This document shows positions 30,651 to 39,270 of a stretch of DNA of 42,608 nt, in pieces (within the stretch, counting starts at the first letter, position 1; each line of letters begins with the position of its first letter). The notes under the pieces were generated by a model. It was not told the origin of the DNA, ran no database searches, and worked only from the letters and a program-made list of their open reading frames with translations. The stretch covers positions 1 to 42,608 of the forward strand of contig VGVG01000014.1 of assembly GCA_016874055.1 (NCBI GenBank), written 5' to 3'. The stretch is from Gammaproteobacteria bacterium (GTDB lineage Bacteria; Pseudomonadota; Gammaproteobacteria; Steroidobacterales; Steroidobacteraceae). Made by a program: the position numbers and the translations under genes.

Positions 30651-32738
30651 TCAGCCTAGCTGGACATCCTTCATAGATAGGCGCACGCGACCCTGACGGT
30701 CAACTTCGAGCACCTTCACCATCACGACATCGCCTTCCTTGAGCTTGTCGGAGACGCGCTCCACACGCTCATTGGAGATCTGCGAAATGTGCACTAGACC
30801 ATCGCGACCCGGTAGGATCGTCACGAAGGCACCGAAGTCCATTAGACGGGCGACGCGGCCCTCGTAGACTCGACCCACTTCGACGTCCGCCGTGATCAGC
30901 TCGATACGACGTTGAGCCTCGCGACCCGCAGCACCGTTGACCGAGGCGATCTTGACTCTACCGTCATTCTCGATGTCAATCGTCGTGCCTGTCTCTTCGG
31001 TGATCTGACGGATTACTGCACCGCCTTTACCGATCACATCGCGGATCTTCTCCGGATCGATCTTCACGGTGATGATGAATGGCGCCCATTCGGACATCGT
31101 CTCACGCGGCTTCGAGATGACTTTGCTCATCTCGCCGAGAATATGCAGCCGACCCGCCTTCGCCTGCTCGAGTGCGACCCTCATGATCTCCGGCGTGATG
31201 CCCTCGACCTTGATATCCATCTGCAGCGTGGTGACACCATCCTTCGTACCGGCAACCTTGAAATCCATGTCGCCGAGATGGTCTTCATCACCGAGGATGT
31301 CGGTCAGCACCTTGTAGCGCTTGCCCTCGAGAACAAGACCCATCGCCACACCGGCAACCGGAGCCTTGAGCGGAACGCCGGCGTCCATCATGGCAAGCGA
31401 AGCGCCGCACACAGAGGCCATCGACGAGGAGCCGTTCGATTCCAAAATCTCCGACACCACGCGAATAACATAGGGGAATCTTTCCATATCCGGCATGACA
31501 GCCGCGACCCCGCGACGCGCCAGATTGCCGTGACCAATTTCGCGACGCTTTGGGCCCGACATCATGCCCGTCTCACCTACCGAGAACGGCGGGAAGTTAT
31601 AGTGCAACATAAACGGCTCGCGATGCTCGCCTTCCGGGGCGTCGATGATCTGCGAGTCGCGACCCGTGCCGAGCGTCGTGACAACGAGCGCCTGCGTCTC
31701 GCCACGAGTGAACAACGCCGAGCCATGGGTACGCGGCGTCACACCCACCTTGATGGTAATGGGACGGACCGTCACAGAGTCGCGACCATCGATACGCGGC
31801 TCACCGTTGAGGATGCGCTCGCGGACGATGTGGCTCTCGAGACGGAACAACTGATCGCCGATCTGTTCAGCGGTATAGGCTGGAGAGTCGCCTGCCGTCA
31901 GTTGCTCGGTGACCGCCCTCTTGATTTCGCCAACGCGGGTGTAGCGTGCCTGCTTCTCCGTGATGCGGTAGGCCTCAGAGAGCGAGGCATGGGCTGCTGC
32001 ACGCACGGCGGCTTCGAGTTCGACGGTCACCGAATTCGGCCTCCAGTCCCAACGCGGCTTGCCGCGCTCGACAACGATTTCGTTGATCGCCTCAATGGCG
32101 GTCTGCATCTGCTCGTGACCGAAAACGACGGCGCCGAGCATACTCTCTTCCGAGAGACAGTTCGCTTCGGACTCGACCATCATCACGCCATCTTTGGTGC
32201 CGGCGACGACGAGGTTGAGTTCGGAGGTCCGGGTTTCTTTCGTGGTCGGATTGAGAAGGTACTTTCCATCCTTGTAGCCGACTCGCGCGGCACCGATCGG
32301 ACCGTTAAATGGCACACCGGACAACGCGAGAGCTGCAGAGGCTCCGACCATCGCCGGGATATCGGCATCGATCTCAGGGTCGATCGAGATGGCTGTGGTG
32401 ACAACCTGGACTTCATTGTAGAAGCCATCGGGAAAAAGCGGACGGATGGGACGATCGATGAGGCGCGAAGTTAGAGTCTCTTTTTCGGTCGGACGGCCTT
32501 CGCGCTTGAAGAACCCTCCGGGGATTCGACCCGCGGCGTAAAATTTCTCTTGATAATTAACGGTCAGTGGGAAGAAATCACGCCCCGGCGCGGCTTTTTT
32601 GGCAGCGACAGCCGTGCAGAGTACGACCGTGTCACCGAGCGATGCGACGACGGCGGCATCGGCCTGGCGGGCCATTTCGCCCGTCTCAAGCGTCATAGAG
32701 TGGGAGCCATACTGAAAGGACTTTTTGATTACCGGCAC
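30651..32738 (-). CDS. pnp: Polyribonucleotide nucleotidyltransferase (PNPase)
   Basis: PNPase degrades RNA phosphorolytically from the 3' end and is a component of the degradosome. It has 695 residues: two RNase PH domains ([37 protein letters not shown] in the first; [23 protein letters not shown] and [16 protein letters not shown] in the second, with catalytic Asp residues), a KH domain ([20 protein letters not shown]) and an S1 domain ([33 protein letters not shown]). The start is GTG. It follows rpsO across a terminator-like hairpin, the classic arrangement in which partial readthrough and RNase III processing set pnp expression. Confidence 0.98.
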   Translation of the reverse strand: MPVIKKSFQYGSHSMTLETGEMARQADAAVVASLGDTVVLCTAVAAKKAAPGRDFFPLTVNYQEKFYAAGRIPGGFFKREGRPTEKETLTSRLIDRPIRPLFPDGFYNEVQVVTTAISIDPEIDADIPAMVGASAALALSGVPFNGPIGAARVGYKDGKYLLNPTTKETRTSELNLVVAGTKDGVMMVESEANCLSEESMLGAVVFGHEQMQTAIEAINEIVVERGKPRWDWRPNSVTVELEAAVRAAAHASLSEAYRITEKQARYTRVGEIKRAVTEQLTAGDSPAYTAEQIGDQLFRLESHIVRERILNGEPRIDGRDSVTVRPITIKVGVTPRTHGSALFTRGETQALVVTTLGTGRDSQIIDAPEGEHREPFMLHYNFPPFSVGETGMMSGPKRREIGHGNLARRGVAAVMPDMERFPYVIRVVSEILESNGSSSMASVCGASLAMMDAGVPLKAPVAGVAMGLVLEGKRYKVLTDILGDEDHLGDMDFKVAGTKDGVTTLQMDIKVEGITPEIMRVALEQAKAGRLHILGEMSKVISKPRETMSEWAPFIITVKIDPEKIRDVIGKGGAVIRQITEETGTTIDIENDGRVKIASVNGAAGREAQRRIELITADVEVGRVYEGRVARLMDFGAFVTILPGRDGLVHISQISNERVERVSDKLKEGDVVMVKVLEVDRQGRVRLSMKDVQLG

Positions 32739-32768
32739 GGGAAACCTCGTGAGTAAAAGCTGTGCACG

Positions 32769-32803
32769 AAAAGGCTCCCCTTCTTTAAGGAGGAACGGCC
32801 TTT
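32769..32803 (-). terminator. rpsO/pnp intergenic terminator
   Basis: On the leftward RNA, AAAGGC...GCCTTTT encloses a further TTCCTCCTT/AAGGGGA pairing, giving a long hairpin that ends in a short U-run, 13 bases after the rpsO stop. This corresponds in position to the attenuating terminator between rpsO and pnp in E. coli. The U-run has only four residues, consistent with partial readthrough into pnp. Confidence 0.65.
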
Positions 32804-32816
32804 GCAGAGGGACTTC

Positions 32817-33086
32817 TTAGCGGCGTAATCCGAGACGCTCGACGACTTCCTGATACTTCTGCGGCTGGCTGCCCTTGAGATAATCGAGGAGCTTACGGCG
32901 CTGATTGACCAACTTCACGAGCCCGCGGCGCGACGAGTGATCTGACGCGTGCGAAATAAAGTGCTGGCCAAGACCGGAAATCCGTTCGGAAAGCAATGCG
33001 ATCTGAACTTCAGGGGATCCCGTGTCCTTGGGATCCCGGCGGAACTGCGAAACAAGTCCGCCCTTCTTCTCTGCACTTAACGGCAT
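32817..33086 (-). CDS. rpsO: 30S ribosomal protein S15
   Basis: S15 is a primary 16S rRNA-binding protein of the central domain. The 89 residues are of standard length: LVSQFRRDPKDTGSPEVQIALLSERI, the LGQHFISHASDHSSRRGLVKLVNQRRKLLDYLK rRNA-binding helices, and ending VERLGLRR. The ATG at 33086 has GAGGA nine bases upstream; an in-frame start at 33095 is not needed. It stands between truB and pnp as in other proteobacteria. The leader upstream contains an exact 15-bp tandem repeat that may take part in S15 autoregulation. Confidence 0.97.
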   Translation of the reverse strand: MPLSAEKKGGLVSQFRRDPKDTGSPEVQIALLSERISGLGQHFISHASDHSSRRGLVKLVNQRRKLLDYLKGSQPQKYQEVVERLGLRR

Positions 33087-33119
33087 TCCGTACAATCCTC
33101 AAGAAGTCTTAATAAACAC

Positions 33120-33149
33120 CTATCAACCATTTATCTATCAACCATTTAT
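33120..33149. repeat. Exact 15-bp tandem duplication in the truB/rpsO gap
   Basis: CTATCAACCATTTAT occurs twice head-to-tail without spacer (33120-33134 and 33135-33149), directly after the truB stop and 34 bases before the rpsO start. On the transcribed strand each unit reads ATAAATGGTTGATAG. This is a clean, probably recent duplication in an AT-rich leader. Confidence 0.85.
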
Positions 33150-33153
33150 AATT

Positions 33154-34047
33154 TTACTCTCTGGTCTTTTCCGCGACAAGTCGCTTTGGGGCTACCCGTC
33201 CGGGGGCGGCCACCCTCCCAAGACCCCTGAAAACCGCCCCGGGACCATGGAGCCGAACAAGCTCCCCCAGATCGAACAAGAGGGCGTCGGGAGCCTCAAC
33301 GACCTGGCCCTGAGACATCCTTCTGGCTGCCTCGGGCGCAAGGGTGACCAACTTTAAGTGCCCCACGGCCTCATCCAAGCTGACCCATGGCAAACCGACG
33401 CCTCGAGTCGATTCGATCTGCTGCAGGGTTACAAGACGATCTGCAGCAAATGGCCGAACGCTTTCACGACGCAATTCGGTTACGTGCCCAACCGTCCCGA
33501 GCGCTTTGGCGATGTTTTCTGCAAGTACTCGGACATAGGTGCCTTTACCGCAGACTACTCGGCACTCGATCTGGCGCTCTGCCATGGAAAGCAACTCGAG
33601 CGACTCGATCCTGATGCTGCGTGACAGCCGCGCGACGACCTCGCCAGCACGCGCCCTTCGATACAGCGGCACGCCCCCCTGCTTAATCGCCGAGTACATC
33701 GGCGGAATTTGCGAGGTGTCTCCAAGGAACGCAGAAAGCGCGCGATGGACCGTTTCACGATCTAAGGCGGGGACTCGCTGCTGCTCGGTAATCTCGCCCT
33801 CGACGTCTCCCGTCGAGGTTCGACTTCCAAGGGAGACTTGAAATCGGTAGACCTTATCGCCCTCGAGGATTTCGCTCGCGAGTTTGGTCGCCTCACCGAC
33901 GCAAATCGGGAGCATTCCAGTGGCAAGCGGATCGAGGCTGCCGACATGTCCCACTTTCCTTACGCCAAGTAGTCTTCGCAACCGCAGTCCGGCGGCTGTC
34001 GAGGAGACCCCGGACGGCTTGTCGAACAGCAGCACACCGTCGATCAT
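33154..34047 (-). CDS. truB: tRNA pseudouridine(55) synthase
   Basis: TruB makes pseudouridine 55 in the T-loop of tRNAs. It has 297 residues. MIDGVLLFDKPSGVSSTAAG is the N-terminal KPxG region, and the catalytic Asp is in GHVGSLDPLATGMLPI. TKLASEILEGDKVYRF, the RRARAGE loop and a C-terminal PUA-like domain (LVTLAPEAARRMSQGQVVE) follow. The start shares ATGA with rbfA, in the conserved nusA-infB-rbfA-truB-rpsO-pnp operon. Confidence 0.96.
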   Translation of the reverse strand: MIDGVLLFDKPSGVSSTAAGLRLRRLLGVRKVGHVGSLDPLATGMLPICVGEATKLASEILEGDKVYRFQVSLGSRTSTGDVEGEITEQQRVPALDRETVHRALSAFLGDTSQIPPMYSAIKQGGVPLYRRARAGEVVARLSRSIRIESLELLSMAERQIECRVVCGKGTYVRVLAENIAKALGTVGHVTELRRESVRPFAADRLVTLQQIESTRGVGLPWVSLDEAVGHLKLVTLAPEAARRMSQGQVVEAPDALLFDLGELVRLHGPGAVFRGLGRVAAPGRVAPKRLVAEKTRE

Positions 34048-34424
34048 GGGAAGTTGCCGCCTGAGGAGTCGACTCCCTCGCCGCGCACCGCGTGGTTGAT
34101 AAGGCGAGTAAGCCTGTCCGCCCGCTCGATACTCTCGTCAAATTCGAAATCCAGTCGGGGCGCATGGCGGAGACCGAGTCGACGTCCGACCTCTCCTCGA
34201 AGGAAGCCAGAGGCACATCGAAGCCCTTCGCCGACCTCGTCTGATGAGTACCGGTCTCCAAAGGGAACGAACAGCACGCGGGCCGCGCCCATATCGGACA
34301 GGACCTGAACCGCCGTGATCGTGACCGAACCCACACGAGGATCTTTAATCTTGAACGCAATAAGTTCAGCCAGCACTCGCTGCAGCTCCGACTCGACGCG
34401 TCGCTGTCGGGCCTTACTCGTCAC
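34044..34424 (-). CDS. rbfA: 30S ribosome-binding factor A
   Basis: RbfA is a late 30S assembly factor with a single KH-like domain, needed for 16S rRNA 5' end maturation and cold growth. It has 126 residues: RQRRVESELQRVLAELIAFKIKDPRVGSVTITAVQVLSDMGAARVLFVPF is the typical N-terminal two thirds, then RLGLRHAPRLDFEFDESIERADRLTRLI. The start is GTG with a weak ribosome site, 27 bases after infB; it overlaps truB by four bases. Confidence 0.95.
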   Translation of the reverse strand: MTSKARQRRVESELQRVLAELIAFKIKDPRVGSVTITAVQVLSDMGAARVLFVPFGDRYSSDEVGEGLRCASGFLRGEVGRRLGLRHAPRLDFEFDESIERADRLTRLINHAVRGEGVDSSGGNFP

Positions 34425-34451
34425 GCGCTAATGCCGACTTCTGTCCATTGC

Positions 34452-36986
34452 TCAAGCGATCGCACGGACAACCTCGACACGGGCATAGCACTCGATCTGG
34501 TCGCCCACGCGAACGTCCTGATAGTTCTTAACACCGATACCGCATTCGGTGCCCGCACGAACCTCGCCAACATCGTCCTTGAAACGACGCAGTGACTCAA
34601 GCGCCCCTTCGAAGATCACCACATTATCGCGCAGCACATGTATCGGATTATTACGCTTAACTGAGCCCTCGATTACGAGGCAGCCCGCTACGATCCCGAA
34701 CTTGCTAGAGCGGAATACATCGCGAACCTGAGCGGTACCGACGATCTGTTCTTTGATCTGGGGCGCGAGTAGTCCACCCATTCGCTGCTTGATGTCGTCG
34801 ATCGCTTCATAAATGACCGAGAAATAACGAATGTCGATGCCAGATTCTTTGATAGCTTCCCTTGCACCGGAATCGGCACGCACATTGAAACCGAGAATCA
34901 TCGCCTTCGACGCTACGGCAAGCTGTACGTCCGAGGCTGTGATACCCCCGACACCGCTCGCGATTACCTTAACCTGTACCTCTTCAGTGCTGAGTTTGGT
35001 AAGCGAATCACGTAAGGCCTCGGCACTACCCTGCACGTCGGTCTTCATGACGACACTGATGACGCCAATTTTGTCCTCCGCCATCTGCGAGAATACGTCG
35101 CCGACCGCCGCAGCTTGCCTCGCAAGTTTGACGTCACGGAATTTTCCCTGACGATACAGCGCGACCTCTCGAGCCTTGCGCTCGCTTTCGACCACAAGAA
35201 TTTCCTCACCCGCATTCGGTGCACCTGAGAGGCCGAGAACAAGTACAGGCATCGAGGGCTTTGCCTCAGCGACGCTCTCACCCGTTTCGTCGAACATCGC
35301 TCGAACTCGACCGAACTCCTGACCTACGATGATAGGATCGCCGAGTTTGAGCGTACCACGCTTGACGACCACCGTTGCAGTCGCGCCACGGCCTTTCTCG
35401 ACACTCGCCTCAACGATGATTCCCGATGCGAGAGCTTGAACCGGCGCCCGAAGCTCAAGCACTTCGGCCTGGAGTAGGATCGCATCGAGCAACTGGCCGA
35501 CACCTTGGCCGGTATAGGCTGACACATTAACGAATATCGTATCGCCACCCCACTCTTCCGGGGTGACTTCTTGCTTCGAAAGTTCAATCCGCACCCGATC
35601 CGGATCAGCTGAGCTCTTGTCGATTTTATTAACGGCCACGACGATGGGCACGCCTGCAGCGCGCGCGTGCTGTATCGCCTCAATGGTCTGCGGCATTACG
35701 CCGTCGTCGGCGGCTACAACGAGAACGACCACATCCGTCGCCTTGGCACCTCGCGCGCGCATCGCCGTGAACGCGGCGTGACCCGGCGTGTCGAGGAACG
35801 TAACACCACCCTTCGCCGTTTGCACATGATACGCGCCGATGTGCTGGGTGATGCCACCGGCTTCACCAGAGGCAACTTTGGTCTTTCGGATATAGTCGAG
35901 TAACGACGTCTTGCCGTGATCGACATGACCCATCACGGTCACCACCGGAGGACGCGGCATGCTCTCCACAGACTCGCCGCCTACGTCCTGTATGTCTATG
36001 TCGAGCTGATTTTCTTTGACAATCTTGGCGGCGTGACCCATCTCCTCGACGACGAGAACGGCGGTATCCTGATCGATAGGCTGGTTGATGGTCGCCATGA
36101 CGCCCATGGTCATCATGGCCTTGATGACTTCCGTCGCCTTTACCGCCATCTTTTGAGCAAGTTCTTGCGGCGTGATGGTCTCGCCGATGGCGACTTCGCG
36201 AACAACCGGGGTCGTGGGTAATTCGAACCCGTGGCGCTGCTCCATACCAACCGGAGCCTTGCGCTCGCGGATCTTTTTCTTTTTCTTGAGACGCGAGCTC
36301 GCACCAATGTTGACGTGTAACTCCTCGCGACCGTAGCGTGTGCGCTTATCACGCTCTGCGTCGGCGTCCGCATTCTTGGCGGGCCAGGTCTCGGCAGGGG
36401 CAGGCGCCTTGCCACGCCCCAACTTATCCACTTGACTCTGGTTACGATCGGACTGCTCGGCCGCGCGCCGAGCCTCATCGGCGGCACGCCTTGCGGAGGC
36501 TTGTTCCTCGACTCGGCGGCGATTTTCCGCCTCTAGTCGCTCGGTCTCGCGACGCTCGTGTTCCTGACGCTCTCGCTCGATGCGCGCCGCCTCTTCAGCC
36601 TCGCGGCGCTTACTTTCGAGGTCCTCTCCCCGCGCTTTTCCCTGCGCTTTCACCTGCTGTTCAAGTACGTCGCGCTTGACGTAGGTGCGCTTGACGCGGA
36701 CTTCGATGTTAACCGTTCGTGCGCGACCGGAACTTCCGCTGAGTTTTAGTTCGCTCTGCTGCTTGCGTTGCAGCGTAATTTTTCGAGGCGTAGCTGCGGC
36801 TGCGGACGACTCTTCAACCTGACCGCGACTGCGACGTAAGTGGGTCAGCAAGATGAGCTTCGCATCATCGCTGATGCAATCGTTCGGTCCACCGACCTCG
36901 ATGCCAGCTTGAGCAAGCTGCGAGGTCAGCTTCTCGACCGGCACCTTCAGTACCTCAGCGAATTGAGCAACCGTTACATCGGCCAT
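34452..36986 (-). CDS. infB: Translation initiation factor IF-2
   Basis: IF-2 is the GTPase that delivers fMet-tRNA and joins the subunits. It has 844 residues. An N-terminal IF2_N domain ([29 protein letters not shown]) is followed by a long charged, Arg/Glu-rich helical linker (~residues 90-200). The G domain has [17 protein letters not shown] and NKIDK, and beta-barrel and C-terminal fMet-binding domains follow ([26 protein letters not shown]). The shorter isoform seen in E. coli may be made from an internal start, but I cannot identify one. It lies between nusA and rbfA. Confidence 0.97.
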   Translation of the reverse strand: MADVTVAQFAEVLKVPVEKLTSQLAQAGIEVGGPNDCISDDAKLILLTHLRRSRGQVEESSAAAATPRKITLQRKQQSELKLSGSSGRARTVNIEVRVKRTYVKRDVLEQQVKAQGKARGEDLESKRREAEEAARIERERQEHERRETERLEAENRRRVEEQASARRAADEARRAAEQSDRNQSQVDKLGRGKAPAPAETWPAKNADADAERDKRTRYGREELHVNIGASSRLKKKKKIRERKAPVGMEQRHGFELPTTPVVREVAIGETITPQELAQKMAVKATEVIKAMMTMGVMATINQPIDQDTAVLVVEEMGHAAKIVKENQLDIDIQDVGGESVESMPRPPVVTVMGHVDHGKTSLLDYIRKTKVASGEAGGITQHIGAYHVQTAKGGVTFLDTPGHAAFTAMRARGAKATDVVVLVVAADDGVMPQTIEAIQHARAAGVPIVVAVNKIDKSSADPDRVRIELSKQEVTPEEWGGDTIFVNVSAYTGQGVGQLLDAILLQAEVLELRAPVQALASGIIVEASVEKGRGATATVVVKRGTLKLGDPIIVGQEFGRVRAMFDETGESVAEAKPSMPVLVLGLSGAPNAGEEILVVESERKAREVALYRQGKFRDVKLARQAAAVGDVFSQMAEDKIGVISVVMKTDVQGSAEALRDSLTKLSTEEVQVKVIASGVGGITASDVQLAVASKAMILGFNVRADSGAREAIKESGIDIRYFSVIYEAIDDIKQRMGGLLAPQIKEQIVGTAQVRDVFRSSKFGIVAGCLVIEGSVKRNNPIHVLRDNVVIFEGALESLRRFKDDVGEVRAGTECGIGVKNYQDVRVGDQIECYARVEVVRAIA

Positions 36987-37008
36987 ATCAGCGTCCTGTG
37001 AGGTCCAC

Positions 37009-38508
37009 TCAGCCGTGCCCTGGAGCGAACCAATGTTCGCGGGCCTTCATAATGAGCTTGCCAGCCTCGTCAGCCGAGAGCCCGTGGATGTCTAGAAGGT
37101 CGTCGACGGCCTGCTCGGCAAGATTCTCGCGAGTTCGCACACCACGACGAGCGAGCGCCAGGGCAAGATCCGGCTGCATGCCTTCAAGCATCAATAAGTC
37201 ATCAGCCGGCAATTGCGAATCGAGACTCTCCTCGCTCGCGATAGCTTGCGTGAGCAATACGTCGCGAGCGCGACTACGTAGTTCTTTGACGATTTCCTCG
37301 TTGAACTCCTGGATCGCGTTGAGCTCCCCCTGCGGGACGTACGCAATTTCTTCGACTGAGGAGAAACCTTCTTGAACCAGAATCATCGCAACATCCCCAT
37401 CGACATCGAGCTGCTTCATGAACTTCTCGACGAGCGTACGGGTCTCCAACTCGCTCTTCGCATCGGCGTCCGACTCGGTCATGACGTTGAGCTCCCAGCC
37501 CGTGAGCTGGCTCGCAAGTCGAATATTTTGACCGCCACGCCCAATGGCCTGCGACAGCTTCTCCTCGGAGACTGCGATATCCATGCTATGCGAATCCTCA
37601 TCGACGACGATTGAAATCACCTCCGCCGGCGACATGGCATTGATGACAAACTGAGCCGGGTTATCGTCGAACGGGATGATGTCGACGCGCTCGCCGGCTA
37701 TTTCGTTCGAGACAGCCTGAACACGTGAACCTCGCATACCGACGCAAGCGCCGACAGGGTCGATCCGCGGGTCGTTGCTGCGGACAGCGATTTTGGCGCG
37801 AATTCCCGGATCACGGGCAGCACCGAGGATCTGGATGAGGCTTTGCCCCACCTCGGGAACCTCGAGCTTAAAAAGTTCGATGAGAAACTCTGGAGCCGAG
37901 CGGGTAAGGAAGAGCTGCGGACCGCGAGGTTCTGAGCGAACCTCCTTCAAAAACGCCTTTATGCGATCCTGTGGCTTCACTTGTTCCCGTATAATCATGT
38001 CAGAGCGCGAAACAAAACCCTCGGCGTTACCGCCGAGGTCGACGAGGATGCCATTGCGGTCCACGCGCTTTACGACGCCACTTACGAGCTGACCGACTCG
38101 GTCTTTATAGGCAACAATCACCTGAGCACGCTCGGCCTCGCGCACCTTCTGTACGATGACCTGCTTCGCCTGCTGTGAGGCAATACGACCGAACGAGACC
38201 GACTCCACCGGCTCCTCGACAGAGTCACCAACGACCGCCTTCTTGTCGACGTCAAGAGCATCCTCGAGACGTAGCTCGCGATCGGGAACCTCGAGTTCCC
38301 TGGAATCGTCGGCGAAAACTTTCCAGCGACGGAACGTGTCGTACTCGCCGGTCTTTCGGTTGATCGAGACACGCACGTCCCAGTCCTCGCCGTGCTTCTT
38401 TCGAGTCGCTGATGCAAGTGCCGCCTCGAGCGCCTCGAAGATGATTTCCTTGTCGACACCCTTCTCGTTCGAGACGGCATCCACGACCATCATGATTTCC
38501 TTGCTCAT
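37009..38508 (-). CDS. nusA: Transcription termination/antitermination protein NusA
   Basis: NusA binds RNA polymerase and nascent RNA, affecting pausing, termination and antitermination. The 499 residues contain the N-terminal polymerase-binding domain ([40 protein letters not shown]), an S1 domain ([33 protein letters not shown]), two KH domains ([17 protein letters not shown]-like [17 protein letters not shown], and [19 protein letters not shown]), and two C-terminal acidic repeats ([15 protein letters not shown] and [22 protein letters not shown]), the gammaproteobacterial form. It is 22 bases upstream of infB. Confidence 0.97.
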   Translation of the reverse strand: MSKEIMMVVDAVSNEKGVDKEIIFEALEAALASATRKKHGEDWDVRVSINRKTGEYDTFRRWKVFADDSRELEVPDRELRLEDALDVDKKAVVGDSVEEPVESVSFGRIASQQAKQVIVQKVREAERAQVIVAYKDRVGQLVSGVVKRVDRNGILVDLGGNAEGFVSRSDMIIREQVKPQDRIKAFLKEVRSEPRGPQLFLTRSAPEFLIELFKLEVPEVGQSLIQILGAARDPGIRAKIAVRSNDPRIDPVGACVGMRGSRVQAVSNEIAGERVDIIPFDDNPAQFVINAMSPAEVISIVVDEDSHSMDIAVSEEKLSQAIGRGGQNIRLASQLTGWELNVMTESDADAKSELETRTLVEKFMKQLDVDGDVAMILVQEGFSSVEEIAYVPQGELNAIQEFNEEIVKELRSRARDVLLTQAIASEESLDSQLPADDLLMLEGMQPDLALALARRGVRTRENLAEQAVDDLLDIHGLSADEAGKLIMKAREHWFAPGHG

Positions 38509-38548
38509 CGTCCTTTGTCTCCATGCACGCGAAATACCGACCGAGCGC

Positions 38549-39019
38549 TCACGCTACGAGCCGCGCTTTGCCGATCTCGGCAAATCCGATCCTCACGAAC
38601 TGCCCATCCACCATCAGGACGCAACCCGTCTCATCCACCTCGGAGATATCGCCCGTATAACGACGACGCCCTTCCCTCGGCACCTTCAACTCAACCCACA
38701 CTCGCGCGCCCCGAAACCGTTCAAAATGAGCGGCCTTACGTAGCACCCGATCGAATCCGGGCGACGACACCTCGAGGTTATAGGCTCCGCTGATCGGATC
38801 CTCTACATCGAGCTGAGCCGAAACTTCACGGCTTACCAACTCGCAATCCTCTACGCCGATATGCCCACCTCGGACGACCGGCTGATCGATAAAGATTCGG
38901 AGCACACTTGAACCCGGCATCGACACCCACTCAATGTCGACAAGCTCATAACCGAGTCGCTCGATAAGTGGCCCCAAGAGGGTGATGAGCTTTTCTCGAG
39001 TTGCTGCTGCCGTCGCCAT
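38549..39019 (-). CDS. rimP: Ribosome maturation factor RimP
   Basis: RimP assists 30S assembly. The 156-residue protein shows the N-terminal domain (LITLLGPLIERLGYELVDIEW, VLRIFIDQPVVRGGHIGVEDCELVSREVSAQLDVEDPI, YNLEVSSPGFDRVLRKAAHFERFRG) and a C-terminal Sm-like barrel. It is the first gene of the leftward rimP-nusA-infB operon. Two terminator-like hairpins lie in the leader directly upstream, leaving about 46 bases to the start codon. The tRNA-Met gene found before rimP in E. coli is absent here. Confidence 0.95.
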   Translation of the reverse strand: MATAAATREKLITLLGPLIERLGYELVDIEWVSMPGSSVLRIFIDQPVVRGGHIGVEDCELVSREVSAQLDVEDPISGAYNLEVSSPGFDRVLRKAAHFERFRGARVWVELKVPREGRRRYTGDISEVDETGCVLMVDGQFVRIGFAEIGKARLVA

Positions 39020-39065
39020 TTTTCACTCTTCCCCGGTTAACGCGCCCCAAAACCATGCGGGAATG

Positions 39066-39085
39066 AAAAAGGGCCGCGAGGGCCC
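39066..39085 (-). terminator. Intrinsic-terminator-like hairpin in the rimP leader (proximal)
   Basis: The leftward RNA folds GGGCC-CTCGC-GGCCC followed immediately by UUUUU, 46 bases before the rimP ATG. The stem is short but all GC. Being so close to the gene, it may act as an attenuator rather than the end of the upstream transcript. Confidence 0.6.
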
Positions 39086-39117
39086 CCTCCTTGCCAAACC
39101 CGCCCCGGCCAGGGGCG

Positions 39118-39145
39118 AAAAAAACAAAAGCCCCTCAGGGGGCTT
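39118..39145 (-). terminator. Intrinsic terminator in the rimP leader (distal)
   Basis: The leftward RNA has a perfect 7-bp stem, AAGCCCC-CUGA-GGGGCUU, followed by UUGUUUUUUU, a canonical strong intrinsic terminator. It lies 126 bases after the end of the S9 peptidase gene and about 100 bases before rimP. It either ends the peptidase transcript or, together with the proximal hairpin, controls entry into the rimP-nusA-infB operon. Confidence 0.85.
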
Positions 39146-39231
39146 CCAGATCAAGCACTTGGGTGACCCCAACCAGGTCGCCCCGGTTTCACAGCCCGAG
39201 GAGCTGCGACGGCGGGTAATGATAATGGAAA

Positions 39232-39264
39232 CTCCCCGGAGACGCCATGGGGCGCCCCGGGGAG
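39232..39264 (-). terminator. GC-rich hairpin directly after the S9 peptidase gene
   Basis: CTCCCCGG (39257-39264 read leftward) pairs with CCGGGGAG (39232-39239), an 8-bp stem starting six bases after the peptidase stop and followed by UUU. The inner bases (GGCGCC / GGCG) can extend the pairing. It is probably the first terminator of the peptidase transcript. Confidence 0.5.
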
Positions 39265-39270
39265 GCTCGG

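Noticed and set aside
30912-32474. A 520-codon rightward open frame opposite pnp
   Set aside because: It is fully antisense to the certain pnp gene, its product is a His/Arg/Asp-rich composition artefact of reversed codons, and it has no recognisable domain.
39134-39190. A mini-ORF that looks like a plausible C terminus (VTQVLDLEAP then stop) inside the distal rimP-leader terminator
   Set aside because: It is only about 17 codons after an in-frame stop, has no start codon of its own, and its end is explained by the terminator stem.
39020-39270. A tRNA gene (metY-like) before rimP
   Set aside because: I looked for a cloverleaf and a T-loop in the gap on both strands and found only terminator-type hairpins.
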